Notes: generated by a model not told the origin, from the sequence alone. A stretch of DNA of 64,000 bases from Demequina litoralis (GCF_030418455.1 NZ_JAUHPW010000001.1:434001-498000); one strand, 5' to 3'; shown: positions 44,876 through 60,269, numbered from the stretch's first letter. Made by a program: numbers and translations.

Positions 44876-45778
44876 TCAGTCCCGGGCGACGGTGAAGGTG
44901 AAGACGTCCTCGTCGAAGTGCGCGTAGCCCTCGTAGTCGAGGAGGTCGTAGAGGTCCGCGCGGTGCTGCATGTCGCCCAGCCGCGACGTGAGCGCCCCCT
45001 CGTGCTCGAGCGTCTCGAGTCCGCGGACCGCCGCGCCCATCGCGAGACGCAGCAGCGACACGGGCCAGATGACGAGGTTGACGCCCGCGTCGCGCAGCCT
45101 GTCGACCGTGAAGAGCTCGGACTTCCCGAACTCGGTCATGTTCGCGAGGATCGGCACGTCGACGGCGCGACGCATCGCCTCGAACTCCTCGAGGGTGGCC
45201 ATCGCCTCGGGGAAGATCGCGTCCGCGCCCGCGTCGACGAGCTCGCGCGCACGGGTGACGGCCGCGTCCATGCCCTCGACCCCGCGGATGTCCGTGCGCG
45301 CCATGATGAGGAGGTTCGGGTCGCGGCGCCCGTCGACCGCCGCACGGATCCGCTTGAGCGCGGTGTCGCGGTCGACCACCTCCTTGCCGTCGAGGTGGCC
45401 GCAGCGCTTCGGGTTGACCTGGTCCTCGATGTGCAGGCCGGCGACGCCGGCGTCCTCCATCTCCTGGACCGTGCGGCCGACGTTCATGGGCTCGCCGAAG
45501 CCGGTGTCGGCGTCGACGAGCGCGGGCAGGTCGGTCATGCGCGCAATCTGGCGCGCGCGGCCGGCGACCTCGGTGAGCGTCGTGAGCCCGATGTCGGGCA
45601 GCCCGAGGTCCGCCGAGATGACGGCCCCGGAGATGTACACGCCCTCGAAGCCGCGGGCCTCGATCAGGCGCGCGGACAGCGGGTTGAAGGCGCCCGGCAT
45701 GCGCAGCAGCTCGCCGCTGGCGAGGCGCGCGCGGAAGGCCTCGCGCTTGGCGGCGACCGACAGTGTCGAGTAGAGCAT
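44876..45778 (-). CDS. prpB: Methylisocitrate lyase
   Basis: 300-residue PEP-mutase/isocitrate-lyase-type barrel that splits 2-methylisocitrate to pyruvate and succinate. Signatures: PGAFNPLSARLIEARGFEGV near 28-47, LVDADTGFGEP near 85 (metal-binding Asp), and the active-site loop PKRCGHLDGKEV near 120 with the catalytic Cys. ATG 45778 is chosen because the longer frame runs antisense into prpD. It follows prpD by eight bases. Confidence 0.93.
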   Translation of the reverse strand: MLYSTLSVAAKREAFRARLASGELLRMPGAFNPLSARLIEARGFEGVYISGAVISADLGLPDIGLTTLTEVAGRARQIARMTDLPALVDADTGFGEPMNVGRTVQEMEDAGVAGLHIEDQVNPKRCGHLDGKEVVDRDTALKRIRAAVDGRRDPNLLIMARTDIRGVEGMDAAVTRARELVDAGADAIFPEAMATLEEFEAMRRAVDVPILANMTEFGKSELFTVDRLRDAGVNLVIWPVSLLRLAMGAAVRGLETLEHEGALTSRLGDMQHRADLYDLLDYEGYAHFDEDVFTFTVARD

Positions 45779-45786
45779 CGCGCCTC

Positions 45787-47319
45787 CTAGAGCAGGCCCG
45801 ACGGGCGGGGCGCGGCCGTGCGCACGGCCTCGGGCATGGTGAAGGTGAGCCCGCCCAGCTCGCCGGAGCCGAGCTCGGGCAGCCGCTGCGCGACGTCGAG
45901 GAAGCGGTCGATCTCGGCCTCGTCGAGCACGCCGCCCGCGAGCGTGCGGAACTTCTGGACGTACTCCGCGCGTCCGAACGGCCGCGCGCCCAGGGGGTGG
46001 GCGTCCGCGACGGCGATCTCGTCGCGGAACACGGAGCCGTCCGTGAACGTCACCTCGATGGACCCGCCGAACGCCTTCTCGGCCGGGTCGTTCGAGTGGT
46101 AGCGGCGCGTCCACTCGGGGTCCTCGGCGGTGACGATGCGCCGCCACAGCGCAACGGTGTCGGGACGCGCCGCGCGGACGGGCTCGTACGAGCCGCGGTG
46201 GTCGAACGCGCCGTCCTGGAGCGCGACGGTGAAGATGTAGGGCAGCGAGTGGTCGAGCGTCTCGCGGCTGGCCGTCGGCGAGTACTTCTCCGGGTCCCCG
46301 GAGCCCGAGCCGATGACGTAGTGCGTGTGGTGCGAGGTCGCGAGCACGATGCGCTCGACGCGGTCGGGATCGGCGATCTCCGGGTGCTCGCGGTGGAGGC
46401 GGCGCGCGAGGTCGATCCAGGCCTGCGACTGGTACTCCGCCGAGTGCTCCTTCGTGTACGAGTCGAGGATCGCGCGGCGCGGCTCCCCCGGCTCGGGCAA
46501 CGGCACGAGGTACTCGTCGTCGAAGCCGCCGAGCATCCACGCGATCACGCCGTCCTCGCCCTCGTAGATGGGCGTCGGCGAGGTCTCGCCCCGCATCGCG
46601 CGGTCGACGGCCTCGACCGCGAGCTTGCCGGCCAGCGCCGGGGCGTGCGCCTTCCACGACGAGATCTCGCCCTTGCGGGACTGCCGCGTCGCGGTCGTGG
46701 TGTGGAGCGCCTGGCCCACCGCCTGGAAGATCGTCTCGGCGTCGAGCCCGAGCATCGTGCCGATGCCGGCGGCGGCCGACGGCCCCAGGTGCGCGACGTG
46801 GTCGATCTTGTGGCGGTGCAGGCTGATCGCCTTGACGAGGTCGATCTGGATCTCGTAGCCGGTGACGATCCCGCGCAGCAGGTCCGCGCCCGTGAGCCCG
46901 CGGGCGGCGGCGTGCTGCGCCACCGCGACGAGCGGCGGGATGTTGTCGCCGGGGTGCGAGTACTCCGCCGCGAGGAAGGTGTCGTGGTAGTCGAGCTCGC
47001 GGACCGCGACCCCGTTGGCCCACGCCGCCCACTCCGCGCTCACCCGCGTGCTCGTGGGCTCCCCGAAGACGGTCGCGCCGGCGCCGCCGGACGATGCGCC
47101 GTGCGCCAGCGCCTGCGCCCTCGCCGCGGACGGAGCCTCCCGCGAGTAGGAGGCGGCCGCGACGGCGGCGTTGTCGATGACGCGGTTGACCACCATGTCG
47201 GCGACGTCGGGCGCCACCTCGACGGGGTCGGTCGCGACCTCCGCGATCCTCCAGGCGAGCTGCTCGCTGCGGGGCAGCGCCTCGGCGGACGTGTGGGCGC
47301 GGACGGAGTAGGTCTTCAC
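45787..47319 (-). CDS. prpD: 2-methylcitrate dehydratase (MmgE/PrpD family)
   Basis: 510 residues, cytosolic, dehydrates 2-methylcitrate in the methylcitrate cycle. The family core is visible: [17 protein letters not shown] near 45-62, [26 protein letters not shown] near 100-125, and [16 protein letters not shown] near 178. Its ATG overlaps the regulator stop by four bases (ATGA), so it is co-translated with the GntR regulator. Confidence 0.93.
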   Translation of the reverse strand: MKTYSVRAHTSAEALPRSEQLAWRIAEVATDPVEVAPDVADMVVNRVIDNAAVAAASYSREAPSAARAQALAHGASSGGAGATVFGEPTSTRVSAEWAAWANGVAVRELDYHDTFLAAEYSHPGDNIPPLVAVAQHAAARGLTGADLLRGIVTGYEIQIDLVKAISLHRHKIDHVAHLGPSAAAGIGTMLGLDAETIFQAVGQALHTTTATRQSRKGEISSWKAHAPALAGKLAVEAVDRAMRGETSPTPIYEGEDGVIAWMLGGFDDEYLVPLPEPGEPRRAILDSYTKEHSAEYQSQAWIDLARRLHREHPEIADPDRVERIVLATSHHTHYVIGSGSGDPEKYSPTASRETLDHSLPYIFTVALQDGAFDHRGSYEPVRAARPDTVALWRRIVTAEDPEWTRRYHSNDPAEKAFGGSIEVTFTDGSVFRDEIAVADAHPLGARPFGRAEYVQKFRTLAGGVLDEAEIDRFLDVAQRLPELGSGELGGLTFTMPEAVRTAAPRPSGLL

Positions 47320-47978
47320 TGACGGTGCTCCTCGGTGATGGGGTGGCGGTCGATGGTGCGGAGGATGCTCGCGAGGCTGCGGTGGAGGTGCAGCTCGGTC
47401 GCGTGGGCGGCCATGGCGGGCGAGCCCTCGATGATCGCGTCGAGGATCATGAGGTGCTCCTGGGTCGCGTCGCGCAGCCGCGCGGCGTCGTCGCTCGACA
47501 CGCGGCGCAGGCGGGCCACGTGCGCGCGCACCCCGCGGAGCGCCGCGAGCAGGTAGGGGTTCGCGGCGGCCCGGTCGATCGCCGCGTCCATGCGCGCGAC
47601 GAGCGCGTAGAAGTCGGCGCGCGAGCCGTCGGCGGCGAGGGCCTCCCCCGCCGCGCTCACCTCCGCGCGCAGCGCCTCGAAGACGGCGGGATCGCGACGC
47701 TCCGCCGCGAGGCTCGCGGCCTTGACCTCGAGCGCGGCGCGGATCTCGAACAGGTCGCGCACGTCGTCCAGGGACAGCCCCGCGACCACGAGCCCGCGGC
47801 CGCCGCGTGCGGCGACGAGCCCGTCGCCCTGCAGCCGGGACAGCGCCTCCCGCAGCGGCGTGCGGGACACGCCCAGCCGCTCGGACTGCTCGATCTCCGC
47901 GAGCGGCGCGCCCGGCGCGAGCGTGCCGTCGAGGATCTCCTCGCGGAGGAGCTCGTACACGCGCTCGCTGGTCCTCAT
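47316..47978 (-). CDS. GntR-family regulator with FCD domain
   Basis: 220 residues: a winged helix at the N terminus ([20 protein letters not shown], then [20 protein letters not shown]), followed by an all-helical FCD ligand-binding domain with metal-site His/Asp residues ([22 protein letters not shown]). As first gene of the operon it is probably the local regulator of propionate use, sensing a methylcitrate-cycle intermediate (inference). ATG 47978 has GGAGG upstream. Confidence 0.9.
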   Translation of the reverse strand: MRTSERVYELLREEILDGTLAPGAPLAEIEQSERLGVSRTPLREALSRLQGDGLVAARGGRGLVVAGLSLDDVRDLFEIRAALEVKAASLAAERRDPAVFEALRAEVSAAGEALAADGSRADFYALVARMDAAIDRAAANPYLLAALRGVRAHVARLRRVSSDDAARLRDATQEHLMILDAIIEGSPAMAAHATELHLHRSLASILRTIDRHPITEEHRQ

Positions 47979-47994
47979 GCCGCCTCCTCGCTGT

Positions 47995-48056
47995 TGTGCA
48001 TACATCACACCGTCATCCATGGCGAAAGTAGCACCCGAGGATCCATTCTGTATACA
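47995..48056 (-). promoter_or_regulatory. Candidate operator pair upstream of the prp operon
   Basis: TGTGCATACA at 47995-48004 and TGTATACA at 48049-48056 resemble GntR/FCD operators with a TGT..ACA palindrome. They lie 17 to 78 bases before the regulator start. Confidence 0.4.
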
Positions 48057-48067
48057 CAGCGCGCCGG

Positions 48068-49330
48068 TCATCGTCCGCTCACCGTCCCGAACAGCCGCGC
48101 GACCGGCGCCACCAGGAGCGGCCGCATGGCGGCGACGGCGCCCGCGATCACCACCACCGACACGAGGAAGATCACGAGCCCGATCCAGCCGCCGCCGTCG
48201 CTCGCGGCATACATGTGGTTGAGGTTGCGGCGCGCGCCGGTCGCGAGCACGAGCGCGACGTGACCCACGACGAACAGCACGAAGTAGACCATCACCGGGA
48301 AGTGGAGCGCGCGCGCGACCGACTTGGGATAGATCCGGTCCCAGCGCGCGCCGCCGCGCCACGCGAGGCTCATCCGGATGCCGGTGGCGATCGCGAGCGG
48401 CGCCGCGATGAACACCGTGACGAAGTAGGTGAGCTGCTGGAGCGCGTTGTAGTAGGCCCAGCCGTCCTCGACGGGCCAGTTCAGCGAGGCGTACTGGAGC
48501 CCGGTGGAGACCGCGTTGGGGAACACGCTCCAGCTCGTGGGCACGATGCGCATCCACTGCCCCGTCGCGAACAGCAGCACGATGTACGCCGCACCGTTCG
48601 CCACCCACAGCACGTCGAGCGCCTGGTGGGTCCAGGTCATGAGGCCGATCCGGGCGCGCGGATCGGAGCGCGGCGCCCAGAACGCGGTGGGGCGCTGCCG
48701 CAGCCGCACCTCGAGGCCGGTGCGCAGGACGAGCGCGATGAGGAACACGTTGAAGAAGTGCTGCCACGCCAGCCAGGCGGGGATGCCGACGGGCGCCCCC
48801 TCGGGCAGCGCGTACGTGCCCGGGTAGTCCTCGATGAAGCCCTCCACGGCCGGCAGGCCGACCAGCCAGCGGGCGATCAGCACCACGACGAGCGACAGCA
48901 CGGTGAGCGCGCCGGCGCCGACGAGCAGCCGTCCGGCGCGCCCCATGCGCCGCGGGGTCGGGCGAGGCTCCGGTGCGGCGGCCGCGTCGGACGCGGCGGG
49001 AGCAGCGGCCTCGGGTGCCGGCTGGGCGGCCTCGGTGGGCGGGAGAGGCGCGACGATGCGTGCCGGCGCGAGCCCCGCGGGCGGCCACGGCTCGCCGCCG
49101 GCCATGCGGGGCAGGCCTCGCCGCAGCGCGACGGTCCCCGCGGCGGCCACGACCCGGGGGCTCGCCGCGCCCTCGCCCGCCGCCGCGGCCACGGCGGCGG
49201 GCGCGGCCTCCGCGACGGCGACAGCCGCATCGTCCCGCGCGACGGCGCTCGCCGGCTCGCCCGCGCGCGGCGGCGGCCAGGGTTCGCCGCCGGGGGTCCG
49301 GGGCAGGCCCCGCCGCACGGCGGCCGTCAC
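48068..49330 (-). CDS. Membrane cytochrome b-like protein, ETF-linked
   Basis: 420 residues. The first 130 are Ala/Pro-rich and disordered but contain one peptide twice: [15 protein letters not shown] near 6 and [15 protein letters not shown] near 67. Five or so membrane helices follow, with histidines in the pattern of b-type haem binders ([39 protein letters not shown]). The family is cytochrome b561/DUF4405-like. GTG 49330 overlaps the etfA stop by four bases, so the protein is made with ETF. I infer it passes ETF electrons to the membrane quinone pool; no iron-sulfur ETF dehydrogenase gene is seen nearby. Confidence 0.72.
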   Translation of the reverse strand: MTAAVRRGLPRTPGGEPWPPPRAGEPASAVARDDAAVAVAEAAPAAVAAAAGEGAASPRVVAAAGTVALRRGLPRMAGGEPWPPAGLAPARIVAPLPPTEAAQPAPEAAAPAASDAAAAPEPRPTPRRMGRAGRLLVGAGALTVLSLVVVLIARWLVGLPAVEGFIEDYPGTYALPEGAPVGIPAWLAWQHFFNVFLIALVLRTGLEVRLRQRPTAFWAPRSDPRARIGLMTWTHQALDVLWVANGAAYIVLLFATGQWMRIVPTSWSVFPNAVSTGLQYASLNWPVEDGWAYYNALQQLTYFVTVFIAAPLAIATGIRMSLAWRGGARWDRIYPKSVARALHFPVMVYFVLFVVGHVALVLATGARRNLNHMYAASDGGGWIGLVIFLVSVVVIAGAVAAMRPLLVAPVARLFGTVSGR

Positions 49331-50301
49331 GAGCCCTTCCTCGCCTCGAGCGCGTCGATGAGCTGCGGGACCACCGTGAAGAGGTCGCCTACCACCCCGA
49401 AGTCCGCGATCTCGAACAGCGGCGCGTCGGCGTCCTTGTTCACCACGACGATGGTCTTCGAGGTCTGCATGCCCGCGCGATGCTGGATGGCCCCCGAGAT
49501 GCCGAGCGCGACGTAGAGGTCGGGCGACACCGACACGCCGGTCTGTCCCACCTGGTAGGACGCGGGGACGAAGCCCTCGTCGACGGCGACGCGCGAGGCG
49601 CCCACGGCCGCTCCCAGCGCGTCGGCGAGCCGCTCGACCAGGCTGAACTGCTCGGCGGAGCCGACGCCGCGCCCGCCGGAGACCACCTTCGCCGCGCCTC
49701 GCAGCTCGGGCCGCGAGGACGTGGTCGCGACCGGCTCGACGGCCACCACCGTGAGCGCGGGCAGCCCGGAGCCCTCGACGGCGACCTCCTCCGCGGGCGG
49801 ATCGGCGACGGCGTCGGCGCAAGCGTCGACCGCGCCCTGGCGCAGGGTCACGACGGGGGCGCCGAAGGTCGGCGCGGAGTCGATGAGGAAGCCCCCGCCG
49901 TAGACGCTGTGGTGCGCGACCACGCCCTCGGCGTCGCGCGACACGCCGACGGCGTCGACCGCGAGCGCGGACCGCGAGCGCGCGGCGAAGCGGGCGGCGA
50001 TCTCGCGCCCCTCGACGGAGTGGGACGCGAGCACGGCGGCGGGCGCCAGCAGCGCGACGGCGGCCTCGAGCGCGTCCACCGCGGCCACGCCCCAGGACCC
50101 CCCGGGCGCCGTGAGCACCCGGGCGGCACCCAGGGAGGCCGCGGCCGCGACCTGCGCGTCCGCATCGTCGCCGACGAGGAGCGCGACGGGCGTGCCGATG
50201 CCCGCGGCGGCCCCCAGCAGGCCGGCGGACGAGGACGCCGGACGGCCCGCGGCGTCGCGGTCGAGCAGCACGAGGACGGGCTGGTCGTGGATCTCGGTCA
50301 T
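49327..50301 (-). CDS. etfA: Electron transfer flavoprotein alpha subunit
   Basis: 324 residues. Carries the FAD of ETF, which collects electrons from acyl-CoA dehydrogenases. The C-terminal FAD-binding half is clear: [18 protein letters not shown] near 210-227, [17 protein letters not shown] near 258, [13 protein letters not shown] near 276, and [20 protein letters not shown] near 293. It lies ten bases after etfB and overlaps the cytochrome b gene. Confidence 0.94.
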   Translation of the reverse strand: MTEIHDQPVLVLLDRDAAGRPASSSAGLLGAAAGIGTPVALLVGDDADAQVAAAASLGAARVLTAPGGSWGVAAVDALEAAVALLAPAAVLASHSVEGREIAARFAARSRSALAVDAVGVSRDAEGVVAHHSVYGGGFLIDSAPTFGAPVVTLRQGAVDACADAVADPPAEEVAVEGSGLPALTVVAVEPVATTSSRPELRGAAKVVSGGRGVGSAEQFSLVERLADALGAAVGASRVAVDEGFVPASYQVGQTGVSVSPDLYVALGISGAIQHRAGMQTSKTIVVVNKDADAPLFEIADFGVVGDLFTVVPQLIDALEARKGS

Positions 50302-50311
50302 CGCGGCCCCC

Positions 50312-51088
50312 TCACGCCAGCCGGTTCTCGACGAGGAAGTCGGCGAGCCTCGCGCCCGCGTCCCCCGCGTCGACGATCTTCACCCCGGCGGCCCGCGGCG
50401 GGCGCTCGCGCGCGGCGATCATGATCGACCGCGCGGCCTCGGGGTCCTCCGCGTCCACGCCCAGGTCCGCGAGCGTGAGGGTCTCGATCTCCTTCTTCTT
50501 GGCGGCCATGATCCCCTTGAAGTTGGGCAGGCGCGCATCGGGCAGCGCCTCGGTGATGGACACGACGGCGGGCAGGGGCGCCTCGATGCGGACCGCGGCC
50601 CCGTCGGAGGCCCGCACGCCGGCCACGCGCCCCTCCTCGAGCGTCGCCTCCGCCAGGAACGTCGCACACGGCACGGCGAGCAGCTCGGCCATCGCGGCCG
50701 GGACCGCGCCGCCCACGCCGTCGGTCGACGCGTTGCCGGCGAGCACCACGTCGAAGCCCGCGCGTCGGGCGGCGGCCGCGAGCACCTCCGCCGTCAGCAT
50801 GATGTCGGCGCCGACGAGCGCCTCGTCGACCACCTGCACCGCGTGCGTCGCACCCATCGCGAGGGCCTTGCGCAGGCTCGACTGCGCGAGCGCGGGGGCC
50901 ATCGCGAGCGCCACCACCTCGGTGCCGGGGTGCGCGTCGGCGTACGCGAGCGCGACCTCGAGCGCGCGTTCGTCGATCTCGTCGACGACGGCCTCCTCGG
51001 GCGTGCGGTCGGCCAGCCCCGTCTCGAGCGACAGGGTGCGCTCGCCGTACGTGTCCGGCACCACCTTGATGAGCACCAGGATCCTCAT
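50312..51088 (-). CDS. etfB: Electron transfer flavoprotein beta subunit
   Basis: 258 residues. Partner of EtfA, with the AMP site: [11 protein letters not shown] at the N terminus, [12 protein letters not shown] near 38, [20 protein letters not shown] near 123-142, and [17 protein letters not shown] near 190-206, the ETF-beta signature. ATG 51088 overlaps the stop of the upstream APH-like gene by four bases. Confidence 0.94.
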   Translation of the reverse strand: MRILVLIKVVPDTYGERTLSLETGLADRTPEEAVVDEIDERALEVALAYADAHPGTEVVALAMAPALAQSSLRKALAMGATHAVQVVDEALVGADIMLTAEVLAAAARRAGFDVVLAGNASTDGVGGAVPAAMAELLAVPCATFLAEATLEEGRVAGVRASDGAAVRIEAPLPAVVSITEALPDARLPNFKGIMAAKKKEIETLTLADLGVDAEDPEAARSIMIAARERPPRAAGVKIVDAGDAGARLADFLVENRLA

Positions 51089-52178
51089 GCCTTCCCCTCC
51101 TCCAGGCGCGCGAGCGCCGCGTCGGCGGCGGCCGCGAGGGCGGGGACGCCCTCGCCCAGGCCGGCCGCGAAGTCGTCCCCCGGGCGCTGGCCGTCGAGCC
51201 AGCGCGTGTGCATCGCCTCGCAGAAGATCGCGGACTTCCACAGCGCGAGCGCCTCGTACCAGGGCAGCGCGCTCACGTCGGCGCCGGTGCGCGCGGCGTA
51301 GCGCTCGACCAGCTCGCGCCGCGTCGGGAAGCCCGGCAGCGCGGTCACCGGGGTGAGGTCCATGGGGGTGGCGGGCGTCCCGGCCTCCGAGTACGTGGCG
51401 ACGAGGTAGCCGAGGTCCGCGAGCGGGTCGCCGAGCGCGGCCATCTCCCAGTCGAGGATCGCGGCGACGCGTCCGGGCGTCGCGTACATGAGGTTCCCCA
51501 GCCGGTAGTCGCCATGGACGATGCTGGAGCGCGCCTGGGCGGGCATCGTCGCCGCGAGCCGCTCCCCCACGCGCTCGACGAGGGGGACCTCGCGTCGCGT
51601 GTTGAGCGGCCACAGCTGGGCGAAGCGGCGCACCTGGCGCTCGAGGTAGCCGGCCGGACGGCCGAGCGTCGCGACGTCGCCCTCGAGGGGGACCGCGTGC
51701 AGGTCCGCGAGGGCGTCGACCGCGGCCTCGACGAGCGCGCGCCGTGCCGGGGCCTCGGTGAAGCCCGCGGGCAGGTTCCCGGTCACCACCTCCCCCTCGA
51801 CGAGGTCCATGAGGTAGAAGGGCACGCCGAGCACCGCATCGTCCTCGCACACCGCCCGCACGCGCGGCACGGGCATGCCCGCCGCCCCGACCGTGGTGAG
51901 GAAGCGCGCCTCGCGCACCATGTCGTGCGCCGAGGGCGGGTACGGCGGCCGCGGGCCGCGACGCAGCACCAGGCGGTCGCCGCCGCGCCGCAGCTCGTAT
52001 GTGAGGTTGGCCTGACCGTCGCCGATGCGGCGCCAGGCCAGCTCGCCCGGCGGGACGCCCTGCGCGTCGAGGTACGCCTCGAGCGGCTCGAGCACCAGCA
52101 GCGGCGGGCGCGCGGCCGCCGCCGCCTCCGCCGCGGTGCGCACCGTGTCGACGTCGCCCGGGGCGGCGGCGTGCGCGG

Positions 52179-52182
<4 letters not shown>
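51085..52182 (-). CDS. APH-family phosphotransferase (ACAD10/11-type)
   Basis: 365 residues with the aminoglycoside-phosphotransferase/choline-kinase fold: GDGQANLTYEL (nucleotide loop, near 55), RLVLRRGPRPPYPPSAHDM near 70-90, the catalytic HGDYRLGNLM near 226, and ILDWEMAALGDPLADLGYL near 246. Family members with the PPYPPSAHD pattern accompany acyl-CoA dehydrogenases and are thought to phosphorylate hydroxy-acyl-CoA intermediates, as in vertebrate ACAD10/11. Four-base overlaps on both sides place it in the same translational unit as the dehydrogenase and ETF. Confidence 0.85.
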
Positions 52183-53398
<1,216 letters not shown>

Positions 53399-53402
<4 letters not shown>

Positions 53403-54202
53403 GCCGTGCCCCCGGCCGCGAGCAGCCCCCCGTCGAGCGTGAGCACCTGCCCGCTGATCCATCCCGCCTCGTCCGAGCACAGGAAGGCCGCGGCGGCGGC
53501 GACGTCCTCCGGGTCGCCGAGCCGGCGCATCGGGTACGTGGCGGCGACCTCGTCCTCGCGGCCCTCGTAGAGCGCGCGGGCGAACTGCGTCCGCACCACC
53601 GCCGGGGCGAGCGCGTTGACGCGGATGCGCGGGCCCAGCTCGGCGGCGAGCGTCACCGTGAGGTGCGACACCGCGGCCTTGCTCACCCCGTACCAGCCGA
53701 TCCCCTCGGAGGGCACGGCGCCGGTCACGGACGACATGTTGAGCACCGCGGCGCCCGCACGCGAGCCCAGGCCCGCGCGGACCGCCTCCTGCACCCACGC
53801 GAGGGTGCCGATCACGTTGACCTCGAGCACCTTGCGCGCGGCCTCCGCGTCGAGCTCCGCGAGCGGGCCGTAGACGGGGTTGATCCCGGCGTTGTTGACG
53901 AGCACGTCGATCGCGCCGAACTCGCGCACCGCGGTCGCGACGGCCTCCTCGCGGTGCGCCGGATCCTGCGCGCGCCCGGCGACGGTGCGCACCCTGTCGG
54001 GAGGGAGGTCGCCCGCGGCGTCCTCGAGGCCCTCCGCGGAGCGCGCGGTGAGCACCACCGACGCGCCCTCGTCGCTGAGCCGCCGAGCGATCGCGCGGCC
54101 GATGCCGCGGCTCGCGCCGGTGACGATCGCCACCCGGCCTGCATAGCGTCCGACGGTGCTCGGCGCCGCGTCCTCCGCGACGCGCACGGTCCCCTGCCTC
54201 AT
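53399..54202 (-). CDS. Short-chain dehydrogenase/reductase
   Basis: 267-residue classical SDR. The nucleotide motif VTGASRGIGRAIA is near 28, NNAGINP near 103, the catalytic Ser in LNMSSVTG near 152, and YGVSKAA (Tyr and Lys) near 168; the C terminus GWISGQVLTLDGG is typical. It probably oxidises a hydroxyacyl intermediate made by the following enzymes. First gene of a six-gene run joined mostly by four-base overlaps; ATG 54202. Confidence 0.9.
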
Positions 54203-54351
54203 CCCACGCCCCCTTGCGCAGTTGCTTAACGGCCATTCAAACCGACGGCTTCAGTATGGCAAGAATCTCTTCTGTGGCAAGGGCTTCTCACGGCGATTTC
54301 TAATGTGATATAAAAAAACGGTCGTCGAGATCAACGAGGATCGGAGACAGC
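54203..54351. promoter_or_regulatory. AT-rich divergent promoter region between catabolic operons
   Basis: 149 bases clearly richer in A/T than the surroundings. GGCAAG occurs at 54258 and 54276, each followed by a TTCT-containing stretch, which may be an operator. GATATAA followed by an A-run at 54307-54318 is a plausible -10 for the rightward operon. A shared repressor for both operons is likely but not identified here. Confidence 0.4.
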
Positions 54352-55545
54352 ATGACCGCCACCACGAGCACCCGGGCCGTGGGACCCGCGGGGATCATCG
54401 GACCCCGCGACCTGTACGAGGACGAGCACGAGCAGTTCCGCGAGATGGTCGCCGCGTTCGTCGAGCAGCATGCCCGCCCGAACGCCGACCGCTGGGACGA
54501 GCAGGGCCGCGTCGACCGCTGGCTCTTCACCAAGGCCGCGGAGGCGGGGATCCTGGGCTTCGGGATCCCCGAGGAGTACGGCGGAGGGGGCTCGGAGGAC
54601 TTCCGCTTCAACGCGGTGATGGGCGAGGAGCTCGCCCGCAACCCGGTGTCCTCCGGCATGGCCGGGATCGCGCTGTCGAACGACATCGTCATCCCGTACT
54701 TCACCGACCTCGGCAACGACGAGCAGAGGGCCCGCTGGCTGCCGGGCATCGCGGCGGGCGAGCTCATCGTCGCGGTCGCGATGTCGGAGCCCGGCACCGG
54801 CAGTGACCTCGCCGGCATCCGCACGTCCGCGGTGCGCGACGGCGACAGCTACATCGTGACCGGCTCGAAGATCTTCATCTCGAACGGCCAGAACGCGGAC
54901 CTCGTCGTCACGGCGGTACGCACGAGCGAGGACCCGCACCGCGGGCTCAGCCTGCTGGTCATCCCCGCCGACTCGCCCGGCTTCTCGCGCGGACGCAAGC
55001 TCGACAAGATCGGGCTGCACGCCCAGGACACGAGCGAGCTGTCGTTCCAGGAGGTGCGCGTGCCTGCGGCGAACCTGCTCGGCGAGGAGGGCGCAGGCTT
55101 CATGGGCCTCATGCGCAACCTCCCGCAGGAGCGCATCTCGATCGCCGCCGCCGCGGTCGCGTCGAGCGAGGGCGTGCTGCAGCGGACCCTCGACTACGTC
55201 AAGCAGCGCTATGCGTTCGGCAAGCCGATCGGCTCGTTCCAGAACACGCGTTTCGAGATCGCGGAGATGACCACGGCGGTGCGCGCGAGCCGCGCGTACG
55301 TCGACGCGTGCCTGCTCCGCCAGAACGAGCGGCGGCTGTCCCCCGAGGACGCCGCCGCCGCGAAGTTCCACACCACCGAGCAGTACGTCGACGTGGTGAA
55401 CCGCTGCCTCCAGCTCCACGGCGGCTACGGCTACATGCGCGAGTACCGGATCGCCCGGGACTACGAGGACGCACGCATCACCACCATCTACGGCGGCACC
55501 ACCGAGATCATGAAGGAGATCGTCGGTCGGGGCCTCGGCCTGTAG
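54352..55545 (+). CDS. Acyl-CoA dehydrogenase (long-chain type)
   Basis: 397 residues. First step of beta-oxidation. Motifs: AVAMSEPGTGSDLAGIRT near 145, GSKIFISNGQNADLVV near 172, QYVDVVNRCLQLHGGYGYMREY near 345, and the catalytic glutamate in IYGGTTEIMKEIVGRGLGL at the C terminus. ATG 54352 with GGAG upstream. The thiolase gene follows 26 bases after the stop. Confidence 0.93.
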   Translation: MTATTSTRAVGPAGIIGPRDLYEDEHEQFREMVAAFVEQHARPNADRWDEQGRVDRWLFTKAAEAGILGFGIPEEYGGGGSEDFRFNAVMGEELARNPVSSGMAGIALSNDIVIPYFTDLGNDEQRARWLPGIAAGELIVAVAMSEPGTGSDLAGIRTSAVRDGDSYIVTGSKIFISNGQNADLVVTAVRTSEDPHRGLSLLVIPADSPGFSRGRKLDKIGLHAQDTSELSFQEVRVPAANLLGEEGAGFMGLMRNLPQERISIAAAAVASSEGVLQRTLDYVKQRYAFGKPIGSFQNTRFEIAEMTTAVRASRAYVDACLLRQNERRLSPEDAAAAKFHTTEQYVDVVNRCLQLHGGYGYMREYRIARDYEDARITTIYGGTTEIMKEIVGRGLGL

Positions 55546-55571
55546 CAGGCAACGCACTCTGAGAGGAAGCC

Positions 55572-56780
55572 ATGGCTGACGCATACATCTACGACGCGGT
55601 CCGCACGCCGCGCGGCAGGAACCGGGGCGGCTCGCTCCACGGCATCAAGCCCGTCGACCTCGTGGTGGGGCTCATCCACGCGCTCGAGGCGCGCAACCCG
55701 ACGCTCGAGCCGGATCTCATCGACGACATCGTGCTCGGCGTCGTCTCCCCCATCGGCGAGCAGGGCGGCGACATCGCCCGCACCGCGGCGCTGGTCGCGG
55801 GCCTGCCCGAGACCGTGGCCGGCGTGCAGCTCAACCGCTTCTGCGCCTCGGGGCTCGAGGCGGTCAACACCGCGGCCCAGAAGGTCGCGAGCGGCTTCGA
55901 GGACCTCATCCTCGCCGGCGGCGTCGAGTCGATGTCCCGCGTGCCGATCGGCTCGGACGGCGGCGCCTACGTGCAGGACCCCACCACCAACTACGACCTC
56001 TACTTCATCCCGCAGGGCGTGAGCGCGGACCTCATCGCGACGGTGGAGGGCTTCTCCCGCGAGGACGTCGACGCGTTCGCCGCCGAGTCGCAGCGCCGCG
56101 CGGACGAGGCGTGGCGCGAGGGTCGCTTCGACCGCTCGGTGGTGCCGGTGCAGGACGTCAACGGCGTCACCGTGCTCGACCACGACGAGCACCGCCGCCC
56201 CGGTTCGACGGTCGAGACGCTGGGCGCGCTCAAGCCGGCCTTCGCGACCATGGGCGCCGAGGCCGGCTACGACGCGGTGGCGCTGCAGAAGTACCACCAC
56301 GTCGAGCGCATCGACCACGTCCACACCGCCGCCAACTCGTCCGGCATCGTGGACGGCGCGGCGCTCATGCTCATCGGCTCCCGCGAGGTCGGCGAGCGGC
56401 TCGGCCTCACGCCGCGCGCGCGCATCGTCGCCGCCGCCGTCACCGGCTCCGAGCCGACCATCATGCTCACCGGCCCCGCGCCCGCGACCCGCAAGGTGCT
56501 CGCGAAGGCGGGCCTCGACGTCGTCGACATCGACCTGTTCGAGCTCAACGAGGCCTTCGCGTCCGTGGTGATGCGGTGGGAGCGCGAGCTGGGCATCCCG
56601 CACGACAAGGTCAACGTCAACGGCGGTGCGATCGCCATGGGCCACCCGCTCGGCGCCACCGGCGCCATGATCCTCGGCACGCTGCTCGACGAGCTCGAGC
56701 GGCGCGACCTCTCCCGTGGCCTGGCCACCCTCTGCGTCGGCGCCGGCATGGGCGTCGCCACCATCATCGAGCGCGTCTGA
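55572..56780 (+). CDS. fadA: Acetyl-CoA acyltransferase (thiolase)
   Basis: 402 residues. Cleaves 3-ketoacyl-CoA. The acyl-accepting cysteine is in [12 protein letters not shown] near 94, the middle signature is [18 protein letters not shown] near 352 (catalytic His), and the second cysteine is in [10 protein letters not shown] near 390. It begins with the usual [16 protein letters not shown] 55572 is preceded by GAGAGGAAG. Forms the beta-oxidation complex with the FadB-type protein encoded next. Confidence 0.93.
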   Translation: MADAYIYDAVRTPRGRNRGGSLHGIKPVDLVVGLIHALEARNPTLEPDLIDDIVLGVVSPIGEQGGDIARTAALVAGLPETVAGVQLNRFCASGLEAVNTAAQKVASGFEDLILAGGVESMSRVPIGSDGGAYVQDPTTNYDLYFIPQGVSADLIATVEGFSREDVDAFAAESQRRADEAWREGRFDRSVVPVQDVNGVTVLDHDEHRRPGSTVETLGALKPAFATMGAEAGYDAVALQKYHHVERIDHVHTAANSSGIVDGAALMLIGSREVGERLGLTPRARIVAAAVTGSEPTIMLTGPAPATRKVLAKAGLDVVDIDLFELNEAFASVVMRWERELGIPHDKVNVNGGAIAMGHPLGATGAMILGTLLDELERRDLSRGLATLCVGAGMGVATIIERV

Positions 56781-59990
<3,210 letters not shown>

Positions 59991-60016
59991 TCGCACCGCC
60001 CTCACCGAGTCGCGCT

Positions 60017-60239
60017 ATGTGAATCGCAATTGACTTCAGGCGTCGCCACGCACCCCTGAGGGCCGTCGCGGCCCGGCCAGCACCGCGCACGACGTGGCGC
60101 GCGCCGTCGCGCGCCATCCCTGCAATCACAACGTACCCACCCCTGCGTCGCCATGCCCGCAACCCTGCGGGCAGCCCGCGCAGACACCCCCCTTGCGGAT
60201 CCGCATCGTCCGGCATAGCATGTGAATCGCCAGTAACTT
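60017..60239 (+). repeat. Direct repeat ATGTGAATCGC..ACTT, two copies in a long gap
   Basis: ATGTGAATCGCAATTGACTT at 60017-60036 and ATGTGAATCGCCAGTAACTT at 60220-60239 match at 17 of 20 positions, 203 bases apart. The gap 59991-60472 otherwise holds a GGACGATGC word at 60203 and a possible small ORF at 60270. The repeats may be operators for the transport operon. Confidence 0.5.
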
Positions 60240-60269
60240 ATCTGCTCAACGGAGAGTAGGAGAACGGCG

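Noticed and set aside
45779..47032. N-terminal extension of the prpB frame
   Set aside because: Out-of-frame reading of prpD, Arg-rich, no motif.
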